A DNA stretch of 64,000 bases, from the NCBI RefSeq assembly GCF_030269925.1, contig NC_085132.1, forward strand, positions 2,564,501 through 2,628,500, in the 5' to 3' direction. Numbering within the stretch: position 1 is the stretch's first letter; each line of letters opens with the position of its first letter. The notes under the pieces are model-generated. The model saw only the letters and a program-made list of their open reading frames with translations, was not told where the DNA came from and did not search any database. Below, piece by piece: positions 1 through 12,810 of this stretch. The DNA comes from Bombyx mori. Lineage: Eukaryota; Arthropoda; Insecta; Lepidoptera; Bombycidae. The position numbers and the translations under genes were made by a program.

Positions 1-373
1 TCTGTGTACATTGACAAACATATTTAGAGCATTGACTCATTGCCGTTTAATATTTCCCAGGCGCGACTAATCCCTGATGCGGCAGTCAAAACCTCGTTGT
101 TTCGTCCGGTTATGGAGGCGACAATGTCCACATTTTTAATGGGTATGGGCATATTCAATAAGCGGCTTTATGTGAGGCCTATCAGGTCTCATACGTACTG
201 CAAAGAAGTTCAGCTTTACCTCGAAAAGATCTCATACGCTCTGGTGACCTCAAAAACAGTCCCTAAGTCAGTGTTAGACAGTGACAATGATGAAACATTT
301 ACTCAAATTACACTACTAATAAGCTTTTTAAGGCGATTATTAAAGAAATGTTTATTACGCGAATAGAAGTACA
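1..373. other. No supported feature
   Basis: A 108-codon plus frame (40-366) has no recognisable domain, no clear splice context and AT-rich codons. Confidence 0.4.
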
Positions 374-720
374 GATTTTTTTTGTTGCTTAGATGGTTGG
401 CCGAGTTCACGGCCCACCTGGTGTTCATTACTAAAACACCACTAAGTGGTTACCGGAACCCATAGACATCTACAACGTAAATGCCGCAACCCATCTTGAG
501 ATATGAGTTGTAAGGTCTCAGTATAGTTACAACGGCTGCCCCACCCTTCAAACCGAAACGCATTACTGCTTCACGGCAGAAATAGGCAGGGTGGTGATAT
601 TTACCCGTGCGGACGCACAAGAGATCCTACCACCAGCAATTATGCAAGTTATAATTTTTCGGGTTTGATTTTTATTACACGATGTTATTCCTTGACCGTG
701 GAAGTCAATCGCGAACATTT
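374..720 (-). mobile_element. Family A SINE, lacks tRNA head
   Basis: From the T-run to GTGGAAGTCAATCGCGAAC. A local insertion near 422-440 duplicates part of the 3' domain. Confidence 0.7.
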
Positions 721-780
721 AACAACAAATTATTATTATTTTTTAAATACTACGTAACGACATATTCATGATAAAGTCTT

Positions 781-918
781 TTTTTTTATTGCTAGATGAG
801 TGGACGAGCTCACAGCCCACCTGGTGTTAAATGGTTACTGGAGCCCATAGACATTTACGACGTAAGTGCGCCATCCACCTTGAGATATAACTTCTAAGGT
901 CTCAAGTATAGTTATAGT
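781..918 (-). mobile_element. Family A SINE, 3' third only
   Basis: 3' domain to AGTATAGTTATAG; 5'-truncated. Confidence 0.65.
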
Positions 919-1390
919 TCTCAGGACATATTTCTGCGAAAATGGGTACAGGGAAGCCAGATTTCGGTAATATTATAACGCCCGCCTGTTAACAATGCAC
1001 GGCGTTGTAATTCACGTTAATTACCTAACCGGATCAGTTACCCGTAACAGGTATGGGAACATGCTATTATCAAAAATACTAGCGTGTATTGTATTAGGTA
1101 TTATAATACTAAATAGATGCCTTAGGCGACCATGTTCAAATCGTCAATTAGTATGAGATATAGAGTAGGTACTTCAAAATGAATGAACAATAAAAGGCTT
1201 AATTGAGTTTTCTGTTAAATGTATAATAAGAAAACCACATTTAAATCCCTTAATCTTTTGTAAAATTAATATTAAAAATTAAACAGTCAACAGTGTTAAT
1301 AAACTATAAAAAATTTAACGTTATTTTTACTGAATGAAATAACACCATGACATTGAAGAAAAATCATTTTTTTAAAACTAAAGCGTTTTA

Positions 1391-1632
1391 ATTTTTTTTT
1401 TTTTTTGCTTAGGTCGATGGACGAGCTCACAGCCCACCCGGTGTTAAGTGGTTACTGGAACCCATAGACATGTACAACGCCACCCACCTTGAGATAAGTT
1501 CTAAGGTCTCAGTATAGTTACAACGGCTGCTCCACCCTTCAAACCGAAACGCATTACTGCTTTACGGTAGAAATAGGCGGGGGGGTGGTACCTACCCGCG
1601 CAGACTCACAAGAGGTCTTACAACCAGTAATA
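1391..1632 (-). mobile_element. Family A SINE, 5'-truncated
   Basis: Ends at the CAACCAGTAATAA position, the common truncation point of this family in the window. Confidence 0.7.
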
Positions 1633-2024
1633 ATAGTATATAAAATCCGGTAATAATAGTATATACAGTATGAAAATCACGCATGATTACAATCACAACA
1701 ATTCGTAACGTAAACTTCATAGAGGCTCAAAGTATCAGGTTCGCACGGCCTATGTGTATTTGTTAAATTAGAAAAAAAAAACGACCATAGAGTTGATATA
1801 CATCAGATAAATCACATCATCAGCTAACCGTGTAACGAGCCGGCGCGGATGGTAGCGCGGGACCCGCTTCGGTAATTGCTAAATCATGTAACTCAACCCC
1901 GACGCTCGAGGGTGTGTGGTACAGCTTAATTTGTTTGTTTATTGAAGATTATGCCTTTATTGTGTCGACTAGTGAACGCCGGTGGGTTCACTTGTTCATT
2001 ATATTTCTCAACCCTAATTTGTTT

Positions 2025-2308
2025 TCGATATATAAAAATGAATTGCTGTTCGTTTGTCTCGCTAAAACTCGAGAACGGCTGGACCGATTTGGCTAATTTT
2101 GATCTTGAATTATTTGTGGAAGTCCAGAGAAGGTTTAAAAGGTAGATAAATATGAAAGTGATTGGAATTAAATAAAAATAACAATTTTGTTTTTCCTTTG
2201 ATGTGTCCCCCGCCGGACCGATTACTTTTGTTTGTTTTTATTTTAAACAAAAGTTTAGGTCTTTTATTTATCGATTGAGGCACTACGAAGTCTGCCGGGT
2301 CAGCTAGT
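2025..2308 (+). mobile_element. Helitron 2 copy, short non-autonomous
   Basis: Starts TC-GATATATAAAAATGAATTG, contains CTCGAGAACGGCTGGACCGA and ends GGGTCAGCTAGT, the Helitron 5'-TC...CTAGT-3' pattern. Uninterrupted reference copy for the one at 43841. Confidence 0.7.
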
Positions 2309-3080
2309 ATTTCGATATATTTTTTTGGAGTGAATCTTCTTTAGGCGCGTTGAGAGTAAAATTTAACTCGCGACAGCTTCGTTACGGGTAGAGAGAAAAG
2401 ATATAATTTAGGAAGAGCGAGAGTGAGACAATAGATAGAGCGTCTCGCGAACCACTCCCACGTAGGGAGAGGGATAAGACAAAGCGAGCTAGGTCATTGC
2501 TCTTATACATAGCATTCCCTATTACAAGAGAAATTTGATTTATGGATGAAAAATGAAGAAAACCACACTACTACATACAGCAAAAGAAGTTTCAGCTCTT
2601 TCACATGCAACATTTTTTTTTAAAAATGACATTATATTTTTCTGAACCATATCTCGAAGTTAGAGACAAGTCGCGTGTCAAGCATTTTGAAATTGAACAT
2701 GTCAAATTGTATTCAGTCAGTTTTTGCTTTGGCTTAGTCCTCCGTGACCGTAAAGAATTTGAAACATCTGAAACAATACAATATAATAACAATTTGCGTG
2801 TGGTTGTAAACGGATTCTATACGAGCGTAAATAGATTGAGATTTGTTTAAATAATTACTCTAAATATTATATAGTTCAGAGAAGGAAACTATAGAAAAAT
2901 ACGTCAAATAGCTATTTTTCTAAATCCGTAACCTCTTCCTTCTGGTGTCGAAAGAGGATGAGATTTTTTTTATTACTAATCAATTTCCAGGTGACAAAGT
3001 CTTTGATTACACAAAGGCTTGTATTAAAAAACATGCCATTTGATTCTACACGTAGTCTGTCTACCAGGTGAAAAAAAAAA
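2309..3080. other. AT-rich DNA, nothing assigned
   Basis: GA-rich patch near 2390-2480 and overlapping short frames on both strands at 2601-2850; none is convincing. Confidence 0.4.
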
Positions 3081-3415
3081 GACGTGTGGCACTCGGGGAC
3101 TGCCGCGGTAAAGCTATTGCAAAGCATTTTTTATCAACCTATGCAATTACAATTAGACAATAATAATTTAATATTAAAACAATAATAAACATTAAGACCA
3201 CGCTATATTTATAAACATTAACAAAAGCAAAACATGTCCTCTTCACACTCATAAGCTAGACCGCGTGAGAGAGAGATGGGCAGACTTTTCATGGTGCTCA
3301 TGCAGTGCGACGTCACGCTGCCCGCTTATTCACAAACATTACACCAGCGCAAGGGAAGTCAGATTATTTTCGTTACGGAATTTATTGATTCAGTCGCCGC
3401 GCTCAAGGCCCACGA
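3081..3415 (+). repeat. Dispersed repeat of unknown class, copy 1
   Basis: Starts GACGTGTGGCACTCGGGG, contains GCTATTGCAAAGCATTTTTT and GAGAGAGAGATGGGCAGACT, ends in TTCGTTACGGAATTTATTG and a GCGCTCAAGGCCC tail. Matches 25411-25775 over most of its length. Confidence 0.6.
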
Positions 3416-3952
3416 TAGAAACTATGCTTAAAAAAAACTTTTGAATCACTGTTTGGCGCATCACCTCACATGACGTCATACGTGGCTAAGCGTAGTATAT
3501 GATTGGACGTCGTTTATTCCCTAAAATATTAGCAGCGTATGGCGTCTAATGCATAATGACAGTTTTATACATATTACGCGCAATATCGAAATCTAATTGT
3601 TTTTTTTAAATACAAGCCTATCGTTTTTTACGTCTGTGGACCCGTTTGCCTGTTTTTTTGTTGGCCTAGAGTTAGAAGTTACAAGAAGTTAGGGAAACGA
3701 GAATTCCTTTGCCCACGAATACAATGCCGTAGCTCACTCGCAAATCTTTCAAAGGGGCCTTTTGACGGAAACCCTTGGAGCGAAGTTGTCTGTATTGTTC
3801 TGTTAGTTAATTTAGTGTTTCTTGTTATATGTCTAATAACGGTGGTTTATTATCCGTTTAGGATCTGTGTAATTGTAGCACAGATGTAGAAAAATTTAAT
3901 TCCTCCAAAAAGCTTATTTATGTCTCGGTAAATTCCCACAATGTTTTTTATT

Positions 3953-4390
3953 TATTTTTTTATTGCTTAGATGTGTGGACGAGCTCACAGCCCACCTGCT
4001 GTTAAGTGGTTACTGGAGTCCATAGAAATCTACAACGTAAATGCGCCACCCACCTTGAGATATAAGTTCTAAGGTCTCAATTATAGTTACAACGGCTGCC
4101 CCACCCTTTAAACCGAAACGCATTACTGCTTCACGGCAGAAATAGGCAGGGTGGTGGTACCTACCCGTGCGGACTCACAAGAGGTCCTACCACCAGTAAT
4201 TACGCAAATTATAATTTTGCGGGTTTGATTTTTATTACACGATGTTATTCCTTCACCGTGGAAATCAATCGTGAACATTTGTTGAGTACGTATTTCATTA
4301 GAAAAATTGGTACCCGCCAGCGGGATTCGAACACCGGTGCATCGCTCAACACGAATGCACCGGACGTCTTATCCGTTAGGCCACGATGAC
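3953..4390 (-). mobile_element. Family A SINE, full length (reference copy)
   Basis: The only complete copy. On the minus strand it starts GTCATCGTGGCCTAACGG (A box) and has B box GTGTTCGAATCCCGC, a tRNA-Arg-like head; then TACCAATTTTTC, GTAATTACTGGTGGTAGGAC, the TTCGGTTTAAAGGGTGGGG block, and 3' CCATAGAC..GCAATAAAAAAA. About 440 bp, matching the length remembered for Bm1. Confidence 0.8.
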
Positions 4391-4396
4391 TTCAAT

Positions 4397-4510
4397 TTAT
4401 TTTTATTGCCCTTGTAGGCAGACGAGCGTACGGCCCACCTGATGGTGAGTGGTTACCGTCGCCCATGGACTTCAGCAATGCCAGGCGCAGAGTCAAGCCG
4501 CTGCCTACCG
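4397..4510 (-). mobile_element. Family B repeat abutting the full-length SINE
   Basis: TATTGCCCTTGTAGGCAGAC to AGCCGCTGCCTACC; its tail lies next to the tRNA head of the family A copy. Confidence 0.65.
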
Positions 4511-5332
4511 TTTCTCATCTCGTTTCATTCCATTTCACAGCAAAGGATTATAATTTTAAAATAAATTAACTTCGTTTCATTGAAGATTTTGAAACTCGAC
4601 ACTGGTTATCATGAAGAAGAATCCATTTGCCATACTGAAAAAAGCAGAAGAGTCGTGAATGGCTAACAAAATCTGTGGGCAAACACAAAATAAAATAAAA
4701 AAAAGCAAAACACGATCAATCAAAAAGAAAAATCAGAAAAATAACATATCACCATAAAAAGATTGCTCCAACATCTGCGAGGTACAGATGTGAGGGCCGC
4801 CGGGACTCAACCTCACGAGACTCTTCCGTCTCGCTTTCTCCTCACCGATCTCGGTGCATTCGAGCGGGACGCATGCATATTCGTCCAACTCCCGTGTGCC
4901 GTACTTAATGGCCATAAACACTGCTTAAACGCAAAGGGAGGGTCGAGGGTGTTTTGGATGATTATTTTATTAACCGAATTCACTATAAGAGGTATTTACC
5001 GTTAATATTCACGAGGATTACGGATACGGATCATATTTTGATTATTCATTTTTTTTATATTTACATAACCAGCCACGGCCGAAGTGAATGACTTAAGCTG
5101 TACATATTCTTTCTTATAGAAATACATATTGTTTCAAGAGGTAGTACACTATGTAAAAGTATTTTTACATTTCAAATGCTTTACGATTTTCTTGGTTATG
5201 AACGACACCTGTACGTGAATTTGTGAGATGAAATAGCTTACGCTCGTAGTATGAAGTTTTACAAGGGCAAGTTTAAAAAAAACCGTTTTTTTTGTGTCCA
5301 AATCATGACAGTTGTTATGAAACAGTTTTATG

Positions 5333-5441
5333 GTAGGTAGCGGCTTGGTTCTGCCTCTGGCATTGCTTGACTGCATGGGCGACGGTAACCACTCACCATC
5401 AGGTGGACCGTGTGCTCGTCTACCTACAAGGGCAGTAAAAA
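5333..5441 (+). mobile_element. Family B repeat
   Basis: GGTAGGTAGCGGCTTGGTTC to AAGGGCAGTAAAAA. Confidence 0.65.
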
Positions 5442-5633
5442 AAATCAGGATATTTCTGACACATTAAAGGAAATTGGCTTTAATTAATTTTTTTAGCGAA
5501 TTGTTTCTCTTTACTAATTTTACGATACTCATTAAAATCATTTCAATTTTCCTGATTTTCAGACTTGTTTGACTTTGAAATTGAGGTATTGGCGTAGTTA
5601 ATACCTTTTTTTGAAGTAATAACAACTTATGAG

Positions 5634-5880
5634 AGGGTAAAGCGCTTCGTTACGTAACGCATTACGGCGCCAGTCCGTCTTGCATCCCTTTCTCTCACGC
5701 ATACGGCAGCGGTACTGAAAACGTATCTAACTCTTAACTATTTATATATATTTTTCAATTTATGTTACAGTTTATATTACAGTTTTCCTTACGTTATCAT
5801 ATTACTATATATATTATTATAATTTAAGTATTAACCGAAGCTTTTCTCAAGTTAAACAATTCCAATATTAAATACCTAGT
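5634..5880 (+). repeat. Dispersed repeat with CGTTACGTAACG palindrome, copy 1
   Basis: GCTTCGTTACGTAACGCATT, then CCCTTTCTCTCACGCATACG; the reverse of this is at 35095. Confidence 0.55.
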
Positions 5881-5894
5881 TCACTGGTTTTGGA

Positions 5895-6136
5895 CTGGTG
5901 GTAGGACCTCTTGTGAGTACGCACGGGTAGGTACCACCACCCTGCCTATTTCTACCGTGAGGCAGTAATGCGTTTCGGTTTTAAGGGTGGGGCAGCCGTT
6001 GTAACTATACTGAGACCTTAGAACTTATCTCAAGGTGGGTGGCGCATTTATGTTTGAGATGTTTATGGACTCCAGTAACCACTTAACACCAGGTGGGCTG
6101 TGAGCTCGTCCACCCATCTAAGCAATAAAAAAAAAC
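5895..6136 (+). mobile_element. Family A SINE, 5'-truncated
   Basis: ACTGGTGGTAGGACCTCTTG to CTAAGCAATAAAAAA. Confidence 0.7.
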
Positions 6137-6597
6137 TCAAATTGGTTGAAGTTATCACTTCTGTCCCGGGACGCCCTTGTTTTTTTTTTTAAATCAGACA
6201 AACCACATTTTTACTGGCCATTAGCAAATGTCAATAAAACCATATAATTGTAATATTTATAACGGAGGACGGATGAGTGAGTCCTTAGGGCGATCCCAAT
6301 AACTCTATGGCCATTGTTCGAATACAAAAACCATCTTATGTCCTCCATTGGCCAGTAATGGAGTAATTACTACTGGTTAGGGGTGTGTGCAATGACGTAT
6401 TATCGGAAATGAGAATTAGCGTTATTCGGATGGTAATTAAATAAATTTTACGGCTAGAAATTTATATATGAAAATAAAAATGAGTAATTCTCTTTATAAT
6501 TGATTTGCATATTTGATCGCCAGTAGGAAGGTGTATGTAATCGAGGGAAGACATATGAAAATTAAATTTAGATTGCACATCACAATTCCTACTTAAT

Positions 6598-7050
6598 ATA
6601 TATTTTTATTGCTTAGACGCATCTAACCTTATAATAGACCCGAAATAGACCCTAGATCGTGCTGTCCAAGATTTAAACAGATCAAAATGCACTCCAACAA
6701 GCACGTAGTATGTTGTCGTACATGATGCCCATGGGCTCCGGTGACAACAGAACCGTCAGAGGCCGCAAGATAGACTACCCGTCAATCACTAATAATTAAA
6801 TCAAGTTGATTACGAAAAAGACCTCTAGATGATACCGATGTTCCACAAATCTATTGTATAGGTTCGAACATCGTTACAGAAGGGTGGACGAGCTCACGGC
6901 CCAACTCTTATTAAGTGATTACCAGAGCCCATAGGCATCAACAAAGCAAATGCCATTAACCACCTTGAGACATGAGTAAGTTTAACACACAACGGCTGCT
7001 TCACCTTTCAAACCGTAATACATTGCTGCTTCACGGCAGAAATAGGCAGT
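6598..7050 (-). mobile_element. Family A SINE split by a 260-bp insert
   Basis: TTTTTATTGCTTAGA at 6604-6618 and GGGTGGACGAGCTCACGG from 6882 are neighbours in other copies. The 6619-6881 insert is unclassified. Confidence 0.5.
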
Positions 7051-7350
7051 TGCACCTTCCAGTGTGGGTCAAGCTCATAGCTCATAGCTCAAGCTCGAAA
7101 AATGTGATTAATATTTTTTTATAGTCCCATTTTTATATTATGTCAATGTCCGTAGATACTCTACAGATAGAAGAGGGTTGTATGCCCTTTTGATGTTTGG
7201 ACTTTGATGTTTTCGCTTGTGGGATATCAATTTTTGTTGCGGCTTGTAAAATTATGACGGACGCTCTACGCACGAGTGACGTCATAAAATTATTTCAAAA
7301 CCGAACCAGGAGCGGCTCAGTTTTGCTTATGGTACGCCAGAGGATCTAAA

Positions 7351-7635
7351 GTTCTTTTTTTTGTTTTGCATTGCACAGATGGGTGGACGAGCTCACAGCC
7401 CACCTGTTGTTAAGTGGTTACCGGAGCCATAGGCATCTACAACGTAAATGCTACCACCCATCTGAAGATATGAATGAGTTCTAAGGTCTCAGTATAGTTG
7501 CAACGGCTGCCCCATCCTTCAAACCGAAACGCATTACTGCTTCACGGCAGAAATAGGCAGGGTGTTGGTACTTACCCGTGCGGACTCCTAACCACCAGTA
7601 ATTACGCAAATTATAATTTTGCGGGTTTGATTTCG
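7351..7635 (-). mobile_element. Family A SINE
   Basis: Reaches AATTTTGCGGGTTTGATTTC; small deletion in the GCGGACTCACAAGAGG block. Confidence 0.7.
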
Positions 7636-7639
7636 GGTT

Positions 7640-8040
7640 TGAATTCGTGGAAGAATTTGCAGGCACGTTTCATTGCGAAGATCAATGCTACGATACGAGG
7701 AACCATTGAAGTTGATCGCATCATTCCATCTTTACCCGATAAATCCGATCACAAACGGATCATGCTTAAGCTCATATAACATAGAACCAATGCCTGCGTA
7801 TCCACAGTGTGTTTCCAGAGATCTTTTCTGTCATGTACCGCCCGACTCTGGAATGAGCTCCCTTCCACGGTGTTTCCCGAGCGCTATGTCCTTCTTCAAA
7901 CAAGGCTTGCGGAGAATACTCGACCGTAAGCAGCCTGGCTTTATTGCTGACATTCACGAGCATCGGGATAATCTAAAAAGGCATCCTAAATTGAAAAGGC
8001 CTCTTGCGATCTTCGTTGGTCAAAAGTGAAGAAAACCAGA
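7640..8040 (+). pseudogene. Jockey-type LINE ORF2 end, frameshifted
   Basis: Reads RSFLSCTARLWNELPSTVFPE in one frame and then SFFKQGLRRILDRKQPGF in another, the typical 'RxWNxLPxxVFP..y....FK..l...L' end of Jockey-like ORF2 broken by a frameshift near 7890. It follows directly on a SINE copy ending at 7635. Confidence 0.65.
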
Positions 8041-8642
8041 CAGACAGAGACAAACAGACAGTTGATACATTGTTTTTAATTTTCGCATTTAACATTGTAC
8101 CAACGATAAAAGAAATAGTAGTGTGTAAACAATCGTCCCATTAACATAAAACCGGCCAAATAGCGCGATACAAGGCCCGCAGCTATCAACCGACTTCAAA
8201 ATCCTATTGTTATAATCACACTTCACTTTTATGCTAATAGATATTGTGGTTACAAAAATTAAAAGATTTAAAAAAAATATGCAAAAATTTGAGTGACTTT
8301 TGACAAACTAAACTCGAAAGAAAGTTTCCAACAAAAAAAAAAGGAAATGTGGCTCTGAGTGTCGAATTTTGAGGGTTTTTATATTTATTTGTAAATATCT
8401 CATAATTTTTATGATTTCTGTCTTAGAAATCGCTTATATTCCTTACAATAGGGCTACCACTGTTGCATTAAAATAATACTTTAACAGTTTTGCGCATTTA
8501 CATAAAGCTTTAGGGTACCGTAGACAAATCAATTAAGCACTCTTACCATTTTGTCCTATCTGTACGTAGATTAGAATAAATGGGTATTAAAAAAAAAACA
8601 TATAAAAGCTCTGCATTAGTGCTTCCTCGAATTGATGAGATG
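8041..8642. other. AT-rich DNA, nothing assigned
   Basis: Frequent stops in all frames. Confidence 0.4.
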
Positions 8643-8908
8643 TTTTTTTTTCTATTGCTTAGATGGGTGGACGAGCTCACAGCCCACCTGGTGTTAAGTG
8701 ATTACTGGAACCCATAGACATCTACAACATAAATGCGCCGCCCACCTTGAGATATAAGTTCTTAAGGTCTCTCTCAGTCTAGTTACAAAAGCTGCCCCAC
8801 CCTTCAAACCGAAACGCATTACTGCTTCAAGGCAGAAATAGGCAGGGTGGTGGTACCTACCTGCGCTGACTCACAAGAGGTCCTATCGCCAGTAATTACG
8901 CAAATTTA
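8643..8908 (-). mobile_element. Family A SINE
   Basis: T-run to CGCCAGTAATTACGCAAAT; CTCTCTC expansion near 8770. Confidence 0.7.
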
Positions 8909-9445
8909 CGACTCAATCCATAAAAATTGAGCCCCCTCTTTAACTTGATCAGGGATAGAGGGTTTTGTGACTAAGGATAGGCATCAATATATTTTTCTAG
9001 ACGAAGCGGTATTCGTTCCGACTTTAAGGCGTGACCTACACAGCGCAATTGAAATTTCCACCTTATTTCATAAGGTCAGAGTTAATATTCGCGGCGTGGC
9101 ATCTACGTAGGCAAAAATAGGCACGTCATTTACCTACTTATTTTGTTACCGAGATCTGTAGTGCTTAAAAAATGGACAAAAATCGAAAGCGCCTCGAAGG
9201 GCTCATTCTTTGATGACGTCAGTAGAGTTCCGTATTGTTATAATTAATCTGTTGTGCCGTGTGAAGTAGAATAGCACCAACCGATATCTCATCAATAAAA
9301 ATCGTCGAAGGGGATTAAGAGAGTGTGAAAATATACTGAACCCTTGTAACTTTCTCACCATCACATTTTTCGATCTGTCCAATAGTCTTTCTCCAGCCGT
9401 AACGGTCTCCGTTCCACTGGGTCTAGAAGGACAAGGATGAGTATG

Positions 9446-9785
9446 TTTTTTTTTGTTTTTATGATTGAAGGATTACTGGTGGCCCTAAGGCCTTTACAGT
9501 TTCACCGGGACAGGTGGACGAGCAAAGGCTCAGCCAGGAGGGTTAGGATTAGCTAACTGCTGCCCGAGCGCCTCCGAAAGGGACCTAACTACTCAAGAGC
9601 AGCTGCTTCGGGAATGAATCTACTACCGGATCGGAATCGCGACCCGCTGAAAAGATCCGGCGAGAAACTCAGAGAGCTGATGCATGGGTTAGGTTACCAG
9701 AGTCGCTAAGCCTGCTCCTAGTGTTGGAGCTGAAGGCGTCTAATGCAAAGGTTATTGGATCTGATGGATCCGTAAGGACGTGTAG
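9446..9785 (-). mobile_element. Family D repeat, long copy
   Basis: GATTACTGGTGGCCCTAAGG to GGATCCGTAAGGACGTGTAG; shares the CTACTACCGGATCGGAATCG core with family C. Confidence 0.65.
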
Positions 9786-9861
9786 GATGAGTATGTGCAC
9801 TTGCCTCTCACACGTACACTTGTGCCCGTTAATGTATCCTAGCGCAGTTGACCTATCCCAT

Positions 9862-10052
9862 TTTTTTCCTACCTAGTCATTAGTAACATAAGGAGCTATT
9901 CCAGCTACGCGTGTACGGGTAGGTAAGGTCACGGGCTCAACCTGAGAGAATTGCTAGCACTGGTCCTAGCAAGAGCAGTGCTTCGCAGAATCTACCACCG
10001 GATCGGATTCACAACCCGTCGAGAAGATCCGGCGAAAAACTCAGTGGTTTGT
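9862..10052 (-). mobile_element. Family C repeat, GAGAGAATT subtype
   Basis: TTTTTTCCTACCTAGTC to AAACTCAGTGG; has CAACCTGAGAGAATT like the copies at 30770 and 52147. Confidence 0.6.
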
Positions 10053-10899
10053 GTCATCGAAATCGGCCGAGGAGTATTTTTTCTTCAGTCGAGCATGTAC
10101 GAGAAACAGTTTGAAATGTTCCATATAACCCTCATTTTATTCAGTTTGACGTCTTTTTTAAAGTCTATAAAATGTATGTATTAAGAACTTTATAATTCCG
10201 CGTAATTAATCACAAAGATTCTTTATTTTTTATATTACTACTGTTATTTTTCAATGCACTATGATGACTTTTGTATACTCTGTGCATATATACTCTATGG
10301 CTTGGTCGCACCCGCAGTCCCGTAATGGCGGTCACTAATGGCGCCTACACATATTTTCAATTCAAACCGCTTTATTACTCGGGGATCAATTATTTTATGA
10401 TTATTTTTCACGATAATGGACTTAGAGTTGGTTTTATCGGTCTTTATCTGTTTCTGTCACGATGTTTTAGTCAGATTAGATTGTTTTTTTTAAATATTAC
10501 TAAGTAACATTTTCAAGATGCGCAATTTTCTTACCAAATACTTAAGAATAAAGAGCACTCCGTCTTTTAATTCCATTGTCAAGTTATCTATACTGAATAA
10601 TTCATTAATTGGCCACTTAATTCAGACCTAGTAGTCTTTATATAGCCGGTTACTAGCAGTCTAGGGCCCAGTATACCTGTATATATGTAATCAATAAAGA
10701 TTGGGTTAAGTACGTGTCCGTCCAAAAAAACGACTAATAAAGCGTATACTTGTGCTAATAGATTAATAAAACATAGGTACTAATGATTCACATTTTGGCT
10801 TGGTATAACACAGAATCTAAGATTAAACAGGTCGTTCTCATAAAAAATAATAGCAGAGTACCCTACAAGTGAAAAGGCATCTACTTTCGCTAAAAAAAA
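10053..10899. other. AT-rich DNA, nothing assigned
   Basis: A plus frame at 10271-10507 starts without an ATG and matches nothing I know. Confidence 0.4.
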
Positions 10900-11243
10900 T
10901 TCCTACCTTGAGATGCTATATCAGCTTCTCCTTGACGTGTAGGTGAGCTCACGGGGCTCAAACCGGGTATGTTGCTAACACTGGCCCTAACGCAAGCAGT
11001 GCTTCGCAGAATCTACCACCGGATTGGAAACGCGACCCACTGAGAAGATCCGGCGAAAAACTCAGTGGGCTGTGTCTATGGATTAATTCATTAGTCGAGC
11101 CCTTCGTTGCAAGCGACGGGTTCGACGAGGACGGTGACCAGTGCTTGAGGTACCTAAAAGCACCGTTAATGGATCGGGAGGATCCGTAATGACGTGTTCA
11201 GGGCGACGTCGACTGCTTTCCGTTCGATCTACAGGATCGGGTA
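10900..11243 (-). mobile_element. Family C repeat, long copy
   Basis: GTGAGCTCACGGGGCTCAAA to ACAGGATCGGGTATG; its minus strand reads PEHVITDPPDPLTVLL, the LINE ORF end. Confidence 0.65.
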
Positions 11244-11944
11244 TGATACTTTCGCACAGTTTCAAGGCTAGTTTTTTCCACGTACCACCTTCCACGATAA
11301 ACTCTATTCCGTGGTAATTGAAAAGATATTCCCTCAACGGGGAGTGGGGAGTGACTCGGATGTGCTCCTGGGATAATGCCCACGTTGTAATTACTTATTA
11401 TTACGAGACCAAATGTAAAAAATTCCAAATTTAAAAACAATTTAAAAAAATGGCAATTTCCATTCGTAGTGCTCAACAAACGTACCCTAACAATTTGATA
11501 ACACTCCACCAATATTATGACATACATTAATTACGAAGGAGGATCACTGTACACGGTTTAATTACATTTTTAAGCCCTCGTCCGAGCATTAACTCCGCGC
11601 CCTTTGAATGTACACCGCGAAACGTCATAAAAGCTGTATATTTCTTTTCGACTTAAGTCGTTCTCGAATTGGCCAAGTGATTTGGTTAGGGTTTCGTTCT
11701 GAACGGTCAAAAGTTCGTTTCGTCAAATTGTTTAATAACTAACAAAAAGTGTCATAGCGATTTATTGTTGATTAGTTTTTTGTTTGCATTATAACTACGA
11801 TGTAAATGTTATTAGCTTGATCAATACAAAAGATGGTCAAGCTTTATTGGATTTTGGTTTTTATGCTTCCTTATTAGAGTTGCGTAGGCTAATTGGCAAA
11901 CCCATTACTGTCAAAAAGCTGTGGATCAGGTATATCATTTATTT

Positions 11945-12057
11945 TTTATTTATTTTTATTGTCTGTCTAGGCAGATGAGCACACGCCCCACCTGATGGTG
12001 AGTGGTTACCGTCGCCCATGGACTTCAGCAATGCCAGGGGCAGAGCCATGCTGCTGA
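11945..12057 (-). mobile_element. Family B repeat
   Basis: TTTATTGTCTGTCTAGGCAG to AGAGCCATGCTGCTG. Confidence 0.6.
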
Positions 12058-12786
12058 TTACCTTAACGGCAATGACGGTTATCCGCTGTTGCTTGAGTCT
12101 AGTCAATAAGTTCTCTAGTTTTATTGCCCTACCAAAATGTAGATGGTCGGTTTAAAAATGACCAACTAAAAACGCACCAAGCAGGACTTCCATTTAGCCT
12201 CACATCGAACCATCTGTCGCCACAATGAGCACTTACACGCGCGCGTATCTTTCTGTACCTTTAAAAAAATCTAATCTACTTGAGTACATATAAAAATCAA
12301 CCTTTACTTCTTCGAAATAAGGTAGTGATTGAAACGAAAAGCTTCCACCCCAACTTTTATAAGGATTAACTATAATGAATCGTAAATTCGATCTTTGACA
12401 CCTTTTCTATTTGGTTTCGAGTGATTTCTCTTGCACTCCAAGACTTGATTCCACACAAACGATTTATGTCTTTATCAGTTCGTTTTAAGGCTTAAAATCC
12501 CGCGAGATAGGGTAGTCGTGAATTAAAATGTCTTTTGTAAACGGGAGGGTGTTCGGATTTTACTTATTTGATTATATTTTTATGTAATTCGTTGTGTTTT
12601 TGTTCGCATTTGAGAGATCATTTGTGAATGGTGAGTTAATATGGTGAGAAATAAGGTTGGTTAGGTTGGGGCAAAGTTAATTTCTATATGCTTTGTAGAT
12701 TTGTATGTGATTTAGGACGGAGGTAATGAGTGAAGCGGTTATTCTGTGATTCAATCTAATCATAATATAATACGCAATTATAATAG

Positions 12787-12810
12787 AGCGAGAGAGAGAG
12801 AGAGAGAGAA
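12787..12810. repeat. (GA)n microsatellite
   Basis: About 12 GA dinucleotides. Confidence 0.85.

Noticed and set aside
40..366. 108-codon plus-strand frame
   Set aside because: No recognisable domain, no conserved motif and no flanking splice or poly(A) context.
4309..4392. Possible tRNA-Arg gene (minus)
   Set aside because: It is the head of the full-length family A SINE; related heads occur in another copy at 49140.
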